Assembly: GCF_001684975.1 (NCBI RefSeq)
Contig: NZ_MAYH01000048.1
Coordinates: forward strand, 248,001 to 312,000
Length of the DNA stretch: 64,000 nt
Reading direction: 5' to 3'
From: Chryseobacterium artocarpi
GTDB lineage: Bacteria; Bacteroidota; Bacteroidia; Flavobacteriales; Weeksellaceae
Shown here one piece after another: positions 44,300-53,285 of the stretch. Numbering within the stretch: position 1 is the first letter of the stretch; every line of letters starts with the position of its first letter. The notes under the pieces are model-generated. The model saw only the letters and a list, made by a program, of their open reading frames with translations. It was not told the DNA's origin and did no database searches. The translations under genes were made by a program, and so were the position numbers.

Positions 44300-45136
44300 T
44301 CATCGACAAAGCCATTTGTTTAAGTCTTCATAATCCTTGTAGAACTGGGAACAATCTTCAATATTATTATGAAAAAGGCTAATATTTTCTATCGCAGTCT
44401 TCCCTGCGCTATCATTATCAAGAAAGAGTGATAGTTTCTCATAGCTGCATAAAATATCCCTTGCAAGAAAAAGCATTGAAGTAGAATTTAGTATCAAATA
44501 ATCTGTCTCTGAGGAAGAAATATTCTTTTCTATGACTTTATAGGAGAGATAGTCAAAAAAACCTTCGAACACAACCACTTCAGTGTTTTGCGATTCTTCC
44601 GATTTAATTAAGGTTACATCCTTTGGACCTAAACAAATTTTAGAATATTTGCTTCGTATTTCATATCCTCCGGAATTGTTTCGAAAAGCAATTCCAAAGT
44701 ACTTTCTCTTGTTAATAATGTAATGTGCTTCTTTGGCAAAAATTTTACTATTGACGACTTTTCGTGATTCCAGATATTGTAATAATGCAGGATGTTGTAT
44801 ATCGATTATTTTAGATATATCGTAAGATGAAAGGTCTTTACTTTCGATATTATTGTCAAGAGGTTTTAAAACATCAAATCTTTGCAGATAAATTAACGCT
44901 TCAGAAACATTGCACCTGTTCTTTACTTGAACAATTGAAATCACATCGTAACTTTTTCCCGTTCCAAAATCAAATGCTGTATTTTTAACAAAATCTACTG
45001 AAAGACTAGGCGTTTTTTCATCTCTATCCAAAGCAAAATAGGTTGCCGTTCTTCTATTCTCCTTTACGGGTAACAGACCGTATGATTCTAAGACGTCCCG
45101 AATACTGATTCGTTGCTTAATTTGCTCACAGTTCAT
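44300..45136 (-). CDS. DNA primase-like protein with Toprim domain
   Basis: 278 residues. The N-terminal part has the CHC2 primase layout (ISIRDVLESYGL, DEKTPSLSVD, FDFGTGKSYDVISIV), but the zinc-binding Cys/His residues are missing. The C-terminal Toprim domain shows VVVFEGFFDYLSY and LFLDNDSAGKTA with the acidic metal ligands. Such degenerate primases are usual on Bacteroidetes mobile elements. They prime lagging-strand or recipient-strand synthesis. It lies 34 bases after the Rep-like gene on the same strand. Confidence 0.85.
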   Translation of the reverse strand: MNCEQIKQRISIRDVLESYGLLPVKENRRTATYFALDRDEKTPSLSVDFVKNTAFDFGTGKSYDVISIVQVKNRCNVSEALIYLQRFDVLKPLDNNIESKDLSSYDISKIIDIQHPALLQYLESRKVVNSKIFAKEAHYIINKRKYFGIAFRNNSGGYEIRSKYSKICLGPKDVTLIKSEESQNTEVVVFEGFFDYLSYKVIEKNISSSETDYLILNSTSMLFLARDILCSYEKLSLFLDNDSAGKTAIENISLFHNNIEDCSQFYKDYEDLNKWLCR

Positions 45137-45170
45137 TTTTTCTCTTTAATAAATAAATGCTAGTGTTAAT

Positions 45171-46262
45171 CTACAATATCACTGGATAACCGTCCGGCAA
45201 TAACTTGCCCATCCTAGTAGTTCTATACAACTCTATCATTATCTGTTGTAACTCTGTCAAAAAGTGTTTCCCTTTAATATCATCCGACTTTCGTTTCTTA
45301 CTTCTATTAGTTTTAATGAAGTAGCTGTAAGATTTTTCGATAAGATTTCTCGTTTGGATCAAGTTGCGATATTGAAAAGAAAACTGCTGCATTTCCTTCT
45401 CCCCAATAGTATATCTTTTCTTGAAATAATTAATGCGATATGTTACATACAAATGCTCCCTATCCACAACAACGTCTGTCTGTTGTAATAACTTAGTAGA
45501 ATAAGGTTTGATAGAGATCGTATCAGCTTTATATTTAAAATTAAAAGACAGAGAACTATACTTATCAAGATTTAATTTGACAGGTTTTAAAAATTTAAAA
45601 CAAAAATCATTTGCCGTTCTGTAGTTTAAATCAAATTTAGAATTAAAGGTAGAAAGTTTCAAAGCGGTCCCAGTTTGAGGTACTTTCGAAAGCCAAATCG
45701 CAAAAATAATATGCTTATTGTTTTTGATATTATACACTAAGTGATAAAGCATATAATTGTACTCAGGGATAACAATAAGCTTTTTCAACCAGTAACTGCT
45801 AATGAGAAAAGATGTATAACCTCTTTCATCATAAGTTGGGGTAGATATAAGACCTGCAAAAGTCTTAATTTCTTTGCCTTTGCTGTTCAAAGATTTGTAC
45901 CAGCCCATTTTGAATTTGGTCAAGAATTCGTAAGCGGTGATAACCTGTTTTGATGAACCACTTGGTGATATCTTGCTATTTTTTATTTTTAATAAGGCAA
46001 ACGTATTATTTTCCGTTTCAAATTCCTCATCGAATAAGGAAAGTTGTTTTGGGCGATCTTCTGGTCTAAATTGCTCATTGCTGATAATACTTATGATATT
46101 GAAAATGACTCTCAATGCATTAATTGGGATATCTGCTGCTTGATTATTTTCATCAAATATAAAATCATCTACAAAACTATTTCCGAGACGGATATTATCC
46201 AAAACCCTATCGTTACTGAATTCTTTGCGGATAATTTTCGGACTTACTTCTCTATGTAACAT
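45171..46262 (-). CDS. replication initiator, Rep_3-like
   Basis: 363 residues. Two winged-helix-like halves are suggested by segments such as LRVIFNIISIISNEQF, TAYEFLTKFKMGWYKSLNSKGKEIKTFAGLIS, YLVYNIKNNKHIIFAIWLSKVP and LNYRTANDFCFKFLKPVKLNL, a Rep_3-type layout. Such Rep proteins bind iterons and open the origin. An iteron origin is present 3 kb away, which supports the call. Overall similarity to named Reps is weak by eye. Confidence 0.7.
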   Translation of the reverse strand: MLHREVSPKIIRKEFSNDRVLDNIRLGNSFVDDFIFDENNQAADIPINALRVIFNIISIISNEQFRPEDRPKQLSLFDEEFETENNTFALLKIKNSKISPSGSSKQVITAYEFLTKFKMGWYKSLNSKGKEIKTFAGLISTPTYDERGYTSFLISSYWLKKLIVIPEYNYMLYHLVYNIKNNKHIIFAIWLSKVPQTGTALKLSTFNSKFDLNYRTANDFCFKFLKPVKLNLDKYSSLSFNFKYKADTISIKPYSTKLLQQTDVVVDREHLYVTYRINYFKKRYTIGEKEMQQFSFQYRNLIQTRNLIEKSYSYFIKTNRSKKRKSDDIKGKHFLTELQQIMIELYRTTRMGKLLPDGYPVIL

Positions 46263-46273
46263 TACCTACAACA

Positions 46274-46612
46274 TTATTCAAAATTACTCTTAACAATAGA
46301 GGACGAATCATTAAGAAGGCTCAAAGCTTTTTGCACGTCTACAATTATTTTCCTTCCATCCTGGACAATTGCGTTATTGATTTTACCACTTCTCTTCAAT
46401 CTGGTAGCTGATGAAACACTACATCCTAAAAGATTGGCAATTCCTTTTAGTCCATACACATACTTTTCATTGCCTATTTTATGCATTGCTCCACTTCTGT
46501 TTGTTCGATTAGATAAATAGACATTTTCGTATTTAAGCAATTTTATCAACTCATCGCCCGTCATTTGCCAAACAAACTTTCCCTTTAATGATTTAATTTC
46601 CTGTGACATCAT
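46274..46612 (-). CDS. small DNA-binding protein (DUF3853-like)
   Basis: 112 residues. FVWQMTGDELIKLLK, KYVYGLKGIANLLGCSVSSATRLKRSGKINNAIVQDGRKIIVD is the DUF3853 pattern, a helix-turn-helix-like protein common next to integrases of Bacteroidetes elements. Probably a regulator of excision or replication. It lies 11 bases upstream of the Rep-like gene. Confidence 0.75.
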   Translation of the reverse strand: MMSQEIKSLKGKFVWQMTGDELIKLLKYENVYLSNRTNRSGAMHKIGNEKYVYGLKGIANLLGCSVSSATRLKRSGKINNAIVQDGRKIIVDVQKALSLLNDSSSIVKSNFE

Positions 46613-46623
46613 ATGAGTAAAAC

Positions 46624-46974
46624 TTAATTATGATTTTTTCTTCGATTAGATTTAAAATCAGCCTCGCACTCTTCAGTAATCTCCTGTAGAGTCTTTTTCT
46701 TACCTTTTGAAATCCAACTTAACAATTCATCTTCAAAAAAATACAGTTTCTTTCCATTTTTATAACAGGGTATTTTTCTTTTTCTGACCAAGGTGTAAAT
46801 AGTTGGTTTTGCTTTTCCAATCAATGCTGACACCTCATTAATACCAATAGGAACTTTTTTGGGAACGACGACAACGTCCTCCTTTTTAACCAACAGCTTT
46901 ATCTCCGCTAATTCTCTAATAAGAAATGCTACCGCTTGGGGTAGATTTTCAAATGAAATCTCTTTCAAATCCAT
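46624..46974 (-). CDS. excisionase-like helix-turn-helix protein
   Basis: 116 residues. The core VPIGINEVSALIGKAKPTIYTLVRKRKIPCYKNGKKLYFFEDELLSWI is a MerR/HTH_17-type domain as in Xis and element regulators of CTnDOT type. It begins a small run with DUF3853 and Rep. The near-palindrome at 47012-47050 lies just upstream and could be its operator. Confidence 0.8.
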   Translation of the reverse strand: MDLKEISFENLPQAVAFLIRELAEIKLLVKKEDVVVVPKKVPIGINEVSALIGKAKPTIYTLVRKRKIPCYKNGKKLYFFEDELLSWISKGKKKTLQEITEECEADFKSNRRKNHN

Positions 46975-47011
46975 AATAATTGATTTTGCTTATTATGGTG
47001 CAAATGAAAAA

Positions 47012-47050
47012 AGTGTTTTCGCCGTGTTTTTAAAACACGATGAAAACACT
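47012..47050. promoter_or_regulatory. 39-base near-perfect palindrome
   Basis: AGTGTTTTC-gc-CGTGTTTT, a single central T at 47031, then AAAACACG-at-GAAAACACT. Only the two bases next to the outer blocks do not pair. On the minus strand it is followed by TTTTTT, so it can serve as terminator of the gene ending at 47079. It is also 38 bases before the excisionase start and may bind that protein. Confidence 0.65.
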
Positions 47051-47078
47051 CAAAAACACTGAGTTTTAGTGATTGATA

Positions 47079-47753
47079 TTATGCTGTAATGTTCTTTTCT
47101 ATTTTTATGATACCTTTTTTTTCATCATCTCTCAGGTGGCTTTTGATTGAATCTTCTTCAACATCCTTTAAAGAAATTTTGAAAATGCTTTTTAAAAACC
47201 TTGCTACCTCAATCTGATTTCTTCTATCAAAATGCTTCCAAATATTCCAACCAAAATGATACAAATCTGTTTTAGAAAGTGTGTGTACAACGACAGCTTT
47301 CACATTTTCTATTTTCTCGTTTTTTGAATAGGCTGTAACATATTCACATAGACTTTTCAAATCCGGTTCAGATGTGTAGAGCGCAAACTGTTCTTGGGTA
47401 TATTTCAATGCTACATTTAGGCGATCATTAATTATTATCTCTTTCTTTGCTTTTAATTCTTCTTGTAAATCAGAAATAACTGGAGAAAAAGAAATTGGCT
47501 CATTAACTAAAACTGGTAATCTTCTTCTTAAAATTATTCTCTTGATAACATCATACACAGTATGCAATAATAGATTTAAGCCGGCATAAACTACTAGTCC
47601 GGTAAAAATTACAGCCATAAAAAAAATATTTGCTGTAAAAGAGTCTGCTCCTTTGCTGATAAAACTTAGCCTAACTAAAGCACCTAAGAGGATACATACT
47701 ACCATAATTGGTAAGTACATACAAATTGATTCAAAATGTTTAATCTTTATCAT
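47079..47753 (-). CDS. two-helix membrane protein next to the integrase
   Basis: 224 residues. Two N-terminal membrane helices (LPIMVVCILLGALVRLSFI and FFMAVIFTGLVVYAGLNLLL) are followed by a cytoplasmic, mostly helical domain ending in a charged tail. No family was recognised, but proteins of this type recur beside tyrosine integrases in Flavobacteria. Two bases separate it from the integrase gene, so they are co-transcribed. Confidence 0.6.
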   Translation of the reverse strand: MIKIKHFESICMYLPIMVVCILLGALVRLSFISKGADSFTANIFFMAVIFTGLVVYAGLNLLLHTVYDVIKRIILRRRLPVLVNEPISFSPVISDLQEELKAKKEIIINDRLNVALKYTQEQFALYTSEPDLKSLCEYVTAYSKNEKIENVKAVVVHTLSKTDLYHFGWNIWKHFDRRNQIEVARFLKSIFKISLKDVEEDSIKSHLRDDEKKGIIKIEKNITA

Positions 47754-47755
47754 TA

Positions 47756-49045
47756 TTAGTTTGATTGTAAAAATTCTTGAGTTTTTTTCTGAACAGTTGT
47801 GTTTAATTTTATTGCACCAGCAGCCTTATCTTTAAGTTCATCAACTACTTTAGCATAAATCTGTGTCGTAGTAACCTTAGTATGACCTAGCATTTTACTG
47901 ACTGTATAAATATCGGTACCTAAAGACAATTGTAATGTTGCAAAAGTATGCCTAAAGCAATGAAAAGTTATATGTTTTGTTATTCCGGCTGCTTGGATCC
48001 ATTTTTCAAGAGGTCTGGAAATCCAAGAGCTATCTTGCAAATTTTCGAATACTAGTTGTTCGGGTAATCTAGGGACACCGCATAACTGAATAGCTTGTTC
48101 TGAAATGGGTGTGTACTCTACACCTTTAGTTTTCTTCTGTCTAAACTGAATTTTAATTCTGTTGGTTTGAACATCGAGCTCTTTCCATCTAAGTCTTTTA
48201 ATATCGCAATGCCGTAAACCTGTAAGTGCTGAAAAAAGAGAAGCTCTTCTCAATTCATCATTATCACAAGGAGTATTAAACAAAAGATTAAGCTCATCAA
48301 TAGATAAATGTTCGCGGAAAGATTCCTGATCTCCAATGCCTTTAATCTTTGCAGATAAGTCAGTCATAAAATATCCATCTATAAAAGCCTGGCTGACAAT
48401 TGCTTTAAAAATTGAAAAATAAGTTGCAGCGGTATTATTGGAAAGAGTACCTTTCTTTTTACCCCTGTAAGGTGCAGATAGGAGATACATTTTGAAATCA
48501 TCAGCAAAGCTTAGGTCAATTTTTGAAAATCGCAGATCATCTCCTGCAAACTCCACGATAAATTCTATAAGGCACTTCCAATTAGTCCTTATAGAATCGG
48601 AACTATTAGCAGATCCGTGTCGCTTCTTTAACAGTAACTTACAATAGTTCGTAAATTTTTCTTTTTGTTTTTCTTGAAGTTGTGCTTTAAGTGTATCACT
48701 TTCATTATATAAGTCAGCATTGTCATATTCTTTTTGTCGAAGTTTTCGGATTCCATCTGCATATAACATCGTTTCGCAATCACGTTCACCTCTACAAATA
48801 ATTACGCCATTATCATCTCTTTTCGGTTTAAAAGATTTTACACCTGTCTTCAGATTAGTTCTGGCCACTCGCTTTTTATCCCATTCAATAGTTTTTACTG
48901 ATCGATTTAGATATTCTCGAACACGTTGCGGCTCTTCTTTACCAGCTATGAAAACAGGAAAAATTTCAAGGTAAAGATACCATTCATTACGATCTTCAGC
49001 TTTACGAAGTCGTACCGTTACTTGAGTTTTTGTTATTTGTTTCAT
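47756..49045 (-). CDS. tyrosine recombinase / integrase of the element
   Basis: 429 residues. An N-terminal arm-binding domain, a core-binding SAM-like domain (about 125-225) and the catalytic domain are visible. Active-site residues in place: Arg278 (LTGLRHCD), His362 and Arg365 (HCFRHTF), His388 (LGHTKVTTT) and Tyr397 (QIYAK). The layout and length are those of Bacteroidetes ICE integrases. It catalyses integration and excision at att sites, presumably with the small helix-turn-helix proteins nearby. All catalytic residues are intact. Confidence 0.93.
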   Translation of the reverse strand: MKQITKTQVTVRLRKAEDRNEWYLYLEIFPVFIAGKEEPQRVREYLNRSVKTIEWDKKRVARTNLKTGVKSFKPKRDDNGVIICRGERDCETMLYADGIRKLRQKEYDNADLYNESDTLKAQLQEKQKEKFTNYCKLLLKKRHGSANSSDSIRTNWKCLIEFIVEFAGDDLRFSKIDLSFADDFKMYLLSAPYRGKKKGTLSNNTAATYFSIFKAIVSQAFIDGYFMTDLSAKIKGIGDQESFREHLSIDELNLLFNTPCDNDELRRASLFSALTGLRHCDIKRLRWKELDVQTNRIKIQFRQKKTKGVEYTPISEQAIQLCGVPRLPEQLVFENLQDSSWISRPLEKWIQAAGITKHITFHCFRHTFATLQLSLGTDIYTVSKMLGHTKVTTTQIYAKVVDELKDKAAGAIKLNTTVQKKTQEFLQSN

Positions 49046-49049
49046 GGGC

Positions 49050-49604
49050 TTAGTCTATTATTCCATTGTAAATTCTGTCAATTTCGCCTTTTGGTGCGTA
49101 AACATAATTGCCTATCTGTCGAGTTGGTATGGAGTATTTTCTAATGTGCTTGTAAACACTTGTATCGTGAAGTTGAAATTTCTTTGCTATTTCTCCAATT
49201 GTATAGCAGTTTTCTATAGATAGATCATACAAATAAGGATTTGTTTCTTTCTTTTGAGCTTTTTCTTTTGATGCTAATGGAAACATTTCCTCTAAAGCAG
49301 CTCTATCCACTTTGATTAACCGTTCCCCTTCATTAATAGAAGGAACTCTCTTTTTTCTTATAAGTCTGTAAAGTGTCTCTCTGCCAATTTCAAAAATTAG
49401 AACAGCTTCGGGAACAGTTATAAAGAGTTTACCTTCTGGAATTTTAGCAATTAGATCTTGTCTCTTTTGCTCTAATTTCTCCAAAGACTTTCTTTTCTGA
49501 TAAGCTTTTTTACCACACTGTTCACTACAATAAACTGAAGTAACAGTTTTTGGTATAAACTGCTCTGAACAATGCAAACATTCTCTTTTAACCCTTTTAA
49601 TCAT
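49050..49604 (-). CDS. zinc-ribbon and double helix-turn-helix protein beside the integrase
   Basis: 184 residues from ATG 49604 (MIKRVKRECLHC). A GTG at 49649 would add 15 unlikely residues. N-terminal zinc ribbon CLHCSEQF...VYCSEQCGKKAYQKR, then two HTH_17-like parts (ITVPEAVLIFEIGRETLYRLIRKKRVPS and YTIGEIAKKFQLHDTSVYKHIRKYSIPTRQ). Probably a DNA-binding recombination directionality or regulatory factor. Four bases separate it from the integrase. Confidence 0.75.
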   Translation of the reverse strand: MIKRVKRECLHCSEQFIPKTVTSVYCSEQCGKKAYQKRKSLEKLEQKRQDLIAKIPEGKLFITVPEAVLIFEIGRETLYRLIRKKRVPSINEGERLIKVDRAALEEMFPLASKEKAQKKETNPYLYDLSIENCYTIGEIAKKFQLHDTSVYKHIRKYSIPTRQIGNYVYAPKGEIDRIYNGIID

Positions 49605-49637
49605 ATTCTTAGAAAGGTTAAAGATAATAAAAAAATC

Positions 49638-49725
49638 CTTAAGTGTCACTTCATCGCATCTTAAGTGCCGGTACTAATATGGTACTGATATGTAATTAAA
49701 AACGATTAAATATGATTAAAAACGA
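49638..49725. repeat. direct repeats at the right end of the element
   Basis: CTTAAGTG occurs twice (49639 and 49660). GGTACTAATAT (49670-49680) is followed directly by GGTACTGATAT (49681-49691). AATTAAAAAC, GATTAAATAT, GATTAAAAAC follow as three 10-base units (49694-49723). Such repeats next to an integrase gene suggest arm-type binding sites and the element end (attR region). The core site could not be fixed because no left-end partner was found. Confidence 0.5.
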
Positions 49726-49743
49726 GTGAGACAAAAAAAACAA

Positions 49744-49775
49744 AAACCGCTACAGACTAATGTCTATAGCGGTTT
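49744..49775 (-). terminator. dnaK terminator
   Basis: Arms AAACCGCTA-c-AGAC and GTCT-a-TAGCGGTTT around a 4-base loop. On the minus strand it is followed by TTTGTTTTTTTT. It lies 33 bases after the dnaK stop and bounds the chromosomal side of the element end. Confidence 0.9.
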
Positions 49776-49807
49776 GCTATGTTTTATTGATTATTACTAA
49801 TCAGTAA

Positions 49808-51703
49808 TTACTTAACTTCTTCGAAATCTGCATCCTGTACATCTTCACCTCCAGCGTTGTTTGCACCTGCATTTTGAGCACCTGCATCAGCACCTGGCTG
49901 TTGACCTGCTGCATATAATTCTTCAGAAGCTGCCATCCATGCTGCGTCTAATGCTTCAGTTTTAGCTTTTACATCATCAGCATTTTTAGCTTCGAAAGCA
50001 GTTTTTAATTCTGCATGAGCTGCTTCGATTGCTGCTTTTTTGTCAGCAGAAAGTTTCTCACCGAATTCTTTTAATTGCTTTTCTGTCTGGAAGATCAATC
50101 CGTCAGCTTTGTTGAAGATTTCAACTTCTTCTTTTCTCTTAGCATCAGCTGCAGAGTTTTCCTGAGCTTCTTTCTTCATTCTTTCGATTTCTTCGTCAGA
50201 AAGACCTGAAGAAGCCTGGATTTTGATAGACTGCTCTTTACCAGTTCCTTTATCTTTAGCAGATACACTTAAGATACCGTTTGCATCAATATCGAAAGTT
50301 ACTTCGATTTGAGGAACTCCTCTTGGTGCTGGTGGAATATCTGTAAGGTCGAATCTACCGATTTCTTTATTATCGTTGAACATTGGTCTCTCTCCTTGTC
50401 CTACTCTGATGCTTACAGCTGGTTGGTTGTCAGAAGCTGTAGAGAATACTTCAGATTTTTTAGTTGGGATCGTAGTGTTCGCTTCAATTAATTTAGTGAA
50501 TACAGAACCCATTGTTTCGATACCTAAAGAAAGTGGTGTAACGTCAAGAAGTAATACGTCTTTTACGTCTCCTGTTAATACACCTCCCTGAATAGCTGCT
50601 CCAATAGCAACAACCTCATCCGGGTTAACACCTTTAGATGGTTTTTTACCGAAGAATTTTTCTACTTCTTCCTGAATGATTGGGATTCTTGTAGAACCAC
50701 CTACCAAGATTACTTCGTCAATATCAGAAGTTGATAAACCTGCATCTTTTAATGCTTTAGCAACCGGCTCCATAGATCTTCTTACTAGATCTGCAGATAA
50801 TTGCTCAAATTTAGCTTTAGTTAAAGTCTTCACTAAGTGTTTAGGACCTGTAGCTGTAGCTGTGATATATGGTAAGTTGATCTCAGTCTGTGGAGAAGAA
50901 GATAACTCGATTTTTGCTTTTTCAGCAGCTTCTTTCAATCTTTGAAGAGCGATTGCATCTGATTTTAAATCTACACCTTCTTCAGCTTTGAATTCGTCAG
51001 CCATCCAGTTGATGATCACATCATCAAAGTCATCACCTCCTAAGTGAGTATCACCGTTTGTAGATAATACTTCGAATACACCGTCTCCTAAATCAAGGAT
51101 AGAGATATCGAAAGTACCACCACCAAGGTCATATACTGCGATTTTCTGATCTTTATGGTTTTTATCAAGACCGTAAGCTAATGCTGCAGCTGTAGGCTCG
51201 TTGATAATTCTTTCTACTTTAAGACCTGCAATTTCACCAGCTTCTTTAGTAGCCTGTCTTTGTGCATCGTTGAAGTATGCAGGAACAGTGATTACCGCTC
51301 TTGTTACTTCTTGTCCAAGATAATCTTCAGCAGTTTTCTTCATTTTCTGAAGAGTCATTGCAGAAATTTCCTGTGGAGTATATTCTCTATCGTCAATTTT
51401 TACTTTTACTGTATCGTTCGGTCCAGCAACAACTTTATAAGGTACTCTTGAGATTTCTTTAGCATCTTCTTTAAAGTGCGTTCCGATAAATCTTTTGATA
51501 GAGTAAACAGTTTTAGTTGGGTTTGTTACAGCCTGTCTTTTTGCAGGATCCCCTACTTTTCTCTCTCCGTCTTCTGTAAATGCTACGATAGAAGGAGTCG
51601 TTCTTTTACCTTCTGCGTTAGGAATAACAACAGGGTCTTTACCCTCCATTACAGCAACACAAGAGTTGGTTGTTCCTAAGTCAATTCCAATTATTTTACT
51701 CAT
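49808..51703 (-). CDS. dnaK: molecular chaperone DnaK (Hsp70)
   Basis: 631 residues. Hsp70 signatures: IGIDLGTTNSCVAVMEG at the start, AVYDLGGGTFDISILDLG, VILVGGSTRIPIIQEEV, then the substrate domain (LLLDVTPLSLGIETMGSVFTKLI) and the C-terminal lid ending with a Gly/Ala-rich tail and the conserved EDVQDADFEEVK. DnaK folds and refolds proteins with DnaJ and GrpE. Full length and conserved; it is a host core gene. The promoter region upstream carries an inverted repeat. The element ends about 160 bases behind it. Confidence 0.98.
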   Translation of the reverse strand: MSKIIGIDLGTTNSCVAVMEGKDPVVIPNAEGKRTTPSIVAFTEDGERKVGDPAKRQAVTNPTKTVYSIKRFIGTHFKEDAKEISRVPYKVVAGPNDTVKVKIDDREYTPQEISAMTLQKMKKTAEDYLGQEVTRAVITVPAYFNDAQRQATKEAGEIAGLKVERIINEPTAAALAYGLDKNHKDQKIAVYDLGGGTFDISILDLGDGVFEVLSTNGDTHLGGDDFDDVIINWMADEFKAEEGVDLKSDAIALQRLKEAAEKAKIELSSSPQTEINLPYITATATGPKHLVKTLTKAKFEQLSADLVRRSMEPVAKALKDAGLSTSDIDEVILVGGSTRIPIIQEEVEKFFGKKPSKGVNPDEVVAIGAAIQGGVLTGDVKDVLLLDVTPLSLGIETMGSVFTKLIEANTTIPTKKSEVFSTASDNQPAVSIRVGQGERPMFNDNKEIGRFDLTDIPPAPRGVPQIEVTFDIDANGILSVSAKDKGTGKEQSIKIQASSGLSDEEIERMKKEAQENSAADAKRKEEVEIFNKADGLIFQTEKQLKEFGEKLSADKKAAIEAAHAELKTAFEAKNADDVKAKTEALDAAWMAASEELYAAGQQPGADAGAQNAGANNAGGEDVQDADFEEVK

Positions 51704-51744
51704 AATATTTTTATTTTTTTCTAATTTTTATATTTAATTTACAC

Positions 51745-51801
51745 TCACTATTTCACAATATCTGTACCATTCAAAAAATAGTGACAAAATGACACAACAA
51801 A
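51745..51801 (-). promoter_or_regulatory. dnaK promoter region with inverted repeat
   Basis: On the minus strand TTTG (51801-51798), 17 bases, then TATTTTTTG (51780-51772) resembles the -33/-7 boxes. TCACTATTT (51745-51753) and AAATAGTGA (51776-51784) form an inverted repeat, the right arm covering the -7 box, so it may be an operator. No CIRCE element was seen. Confidence 0.4.
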
Positions 51802-51805
51802 AATA

Positions 51806-51828
51806 AAACCTCGTTATAATCGAGGTTT
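51806..51828 (-). terminator. terminator after the M43 protease gene
   Basis: Arms AAACCTCG / CGAGGTTT with a 7-base loop. On the minus strand TATTTTT follows. It lies 28 bases past the stop at 51857. Confidence 0.85.
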
Positions 51829-51856
51829 CACATATATTAATCTGGAAATATTTTCA

Positions 51857-53110
51857 TTATTTTTTTATAAACTTCATAGATTTGACAAAGTCTTTACCGT
51901 TATAAGTTCTTACATAATAGACTCCATTGGCAAAATCTTTTACATCAATTCTATCTGTTTCGTTTTTAATGACAGTTTTTTTGACCAATCTTCCTTCTGC
52001 ATTGAAAATTTCAACCTCATCAATAGGAGTAAGAGGAGAAGCTATAGAAATATACTGAGTAGTAGGATTAGGAAAAAGGTTAATAGAATTTGTTTTTTCT
52101 ACCTCATTTACAGATAAAAAAGCACATGAATTTGAATTCAACAGGCTTGCTCTTGGTCCTGCGAGTGTATTTTGAGCAATTGTTTTCTGATCATTAGTAA
52201 ACATAGCCATGGCAGCGTCATTTACATAATCCATATAATTCATAAACATGGCACCTACAGCAGTGGGCGTACAGATATAGTTTGGATCATTATTAGGAAA
52301 AACAGGAGTATTAAAATAAGGTTGCATTGTAGCTGGAGTATCTGGGCAGCCATCATCATTGATAGCAGTTCCACATTGTGTAGGATCATTACTCTGTCCC
52401 CAGATATGATTAAGCCCAAAATAATGTCCTATTTCATGCGTTGCTGTTCTTCCCTTATTATATGGAGCCTGAACAGTTCCTGTCGTACCAAATGCACGAT
52501 AGGTGATACACAAACCATCGTTAGCATACCCCGCAGCTTCAGGAGGATATGCCCAGCCTAATAATCTTTGATTTGTAAATGCTCCTACCCAAATATTCAG
52601 ATATTTTGTAGTATCCCACGCATTATCTCCCCCGACGTTTCCATTATAATAATCATCATCAAAATTAAAGGATGAAGAAACAGATTTTCTTATCACTCCA
52701 GATGTTACATTACCTAAAGGATCCTTGGTAGCAAGGCAAAATGCAATTTCCATGTCAGAAGCCACACCCTGAAATGCGGGTGGAACCACTGTGCTAAAGT
52801 CAGAATTTGTTTTTCTGAAATCATTGTTGAGAGCTGTTAATTGGGATTGTATCTGAGCTTCTGAAATATTTTGTGTAGCATCTTTGTAAAGAACATGAAC
52901 AACTACAGGAATGGTAACTACAGTTCTTTTTGAAACTGAATTAGATCTTTTCTGGGTTAAAAAACTATTCAGATCCTTTGCTAATAATCTTGTTTCAGGG
53001 TTTTTCTTATAAAATTGTTCTAATTTTTCATAGGTTCCACACCCTCTGTTTTGCGCATTTACACTTAAAGCAAAGATAAATCCTGCCATAAATAATAGAT
53101 TCTTTTTCAT
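51857..53110 (-). CDS. secreted zinc metalloprotease, M43 family, with type IX sorting domain
   Basis: 417 residues. Signal peptide (MKKNLLFMAGFIFALSVNAQ), propeptide, then the catalytic domain with HEIGHYFGLNH (HExxHxxGxxH, about residue 225) and a Met-turn MNYMDY, the pappalysin-type (M43) set. The last ~75 residues (INLFPNPTTQYISIASP to GVYYVRTYNGKDFVKSMKFIKK) are a type IX secretion C-terminal domain. The enzyme is exported across the outer membrane and probably cuts extracellular proteins. Conserved cysteines near CGTAINDDGCPDTP support the fold. Confidence 0.92.
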   Translation of the reverse strand: MKKNLLFMAGFIFALSVNAQNRGCGTYEKLEQFYKKNPETRLLAKDLNSFLTQKRSNSVSKRTVVTIPVVVHVLYKDATQNISEAQIQSQLTALNNDFRKTNSDFSTVVPPAFQGVASDMEIAFCLATKDPLGNVTSGVIRKSVSSSFNFDDDYYNGNVGGDNAWDTTKYLNIWVGAFTNQRLLGWAYPPEAAGYANDGLCITYRAFGTTGTVQAPYNKGRTATHEIGHYFGLNHIWGQSNDPTQCGTAINDDGCPDTPATMQPYFNTPVFPNNDPNYICTPTAVGAMFMNYMDYVNDAAMAMFTNDQKTIAQNTLAGPRASLLNSNSCAFLSVNEVEKTNSINLFPNPTTQYISIASPLTPIDEVEIFNAEGRLVKKTVIKNETDRIDVKDFANGVYYVRTYNGKDFVKSMKFIKK

Positions 53111-53285
53111 TTTTGTTTTTTTAACAAAAGTAGAATCTAATCATATACAACACAACAACACACAATATAAAAAGAAAATAATCCTTAACTTAACAACAAA
53201 AACAGAAATTAATCATTAAAAACAATCAATTCAACTTAATTAAATTAAGAATTTGCGATATAAAATCTAAGACATTATCTTATTT

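Noticed and set aside
49808..51703. Plus-strand frames opposite dnaK
   Set aside because: Shadows of a strongly conserved gene; no independent support.
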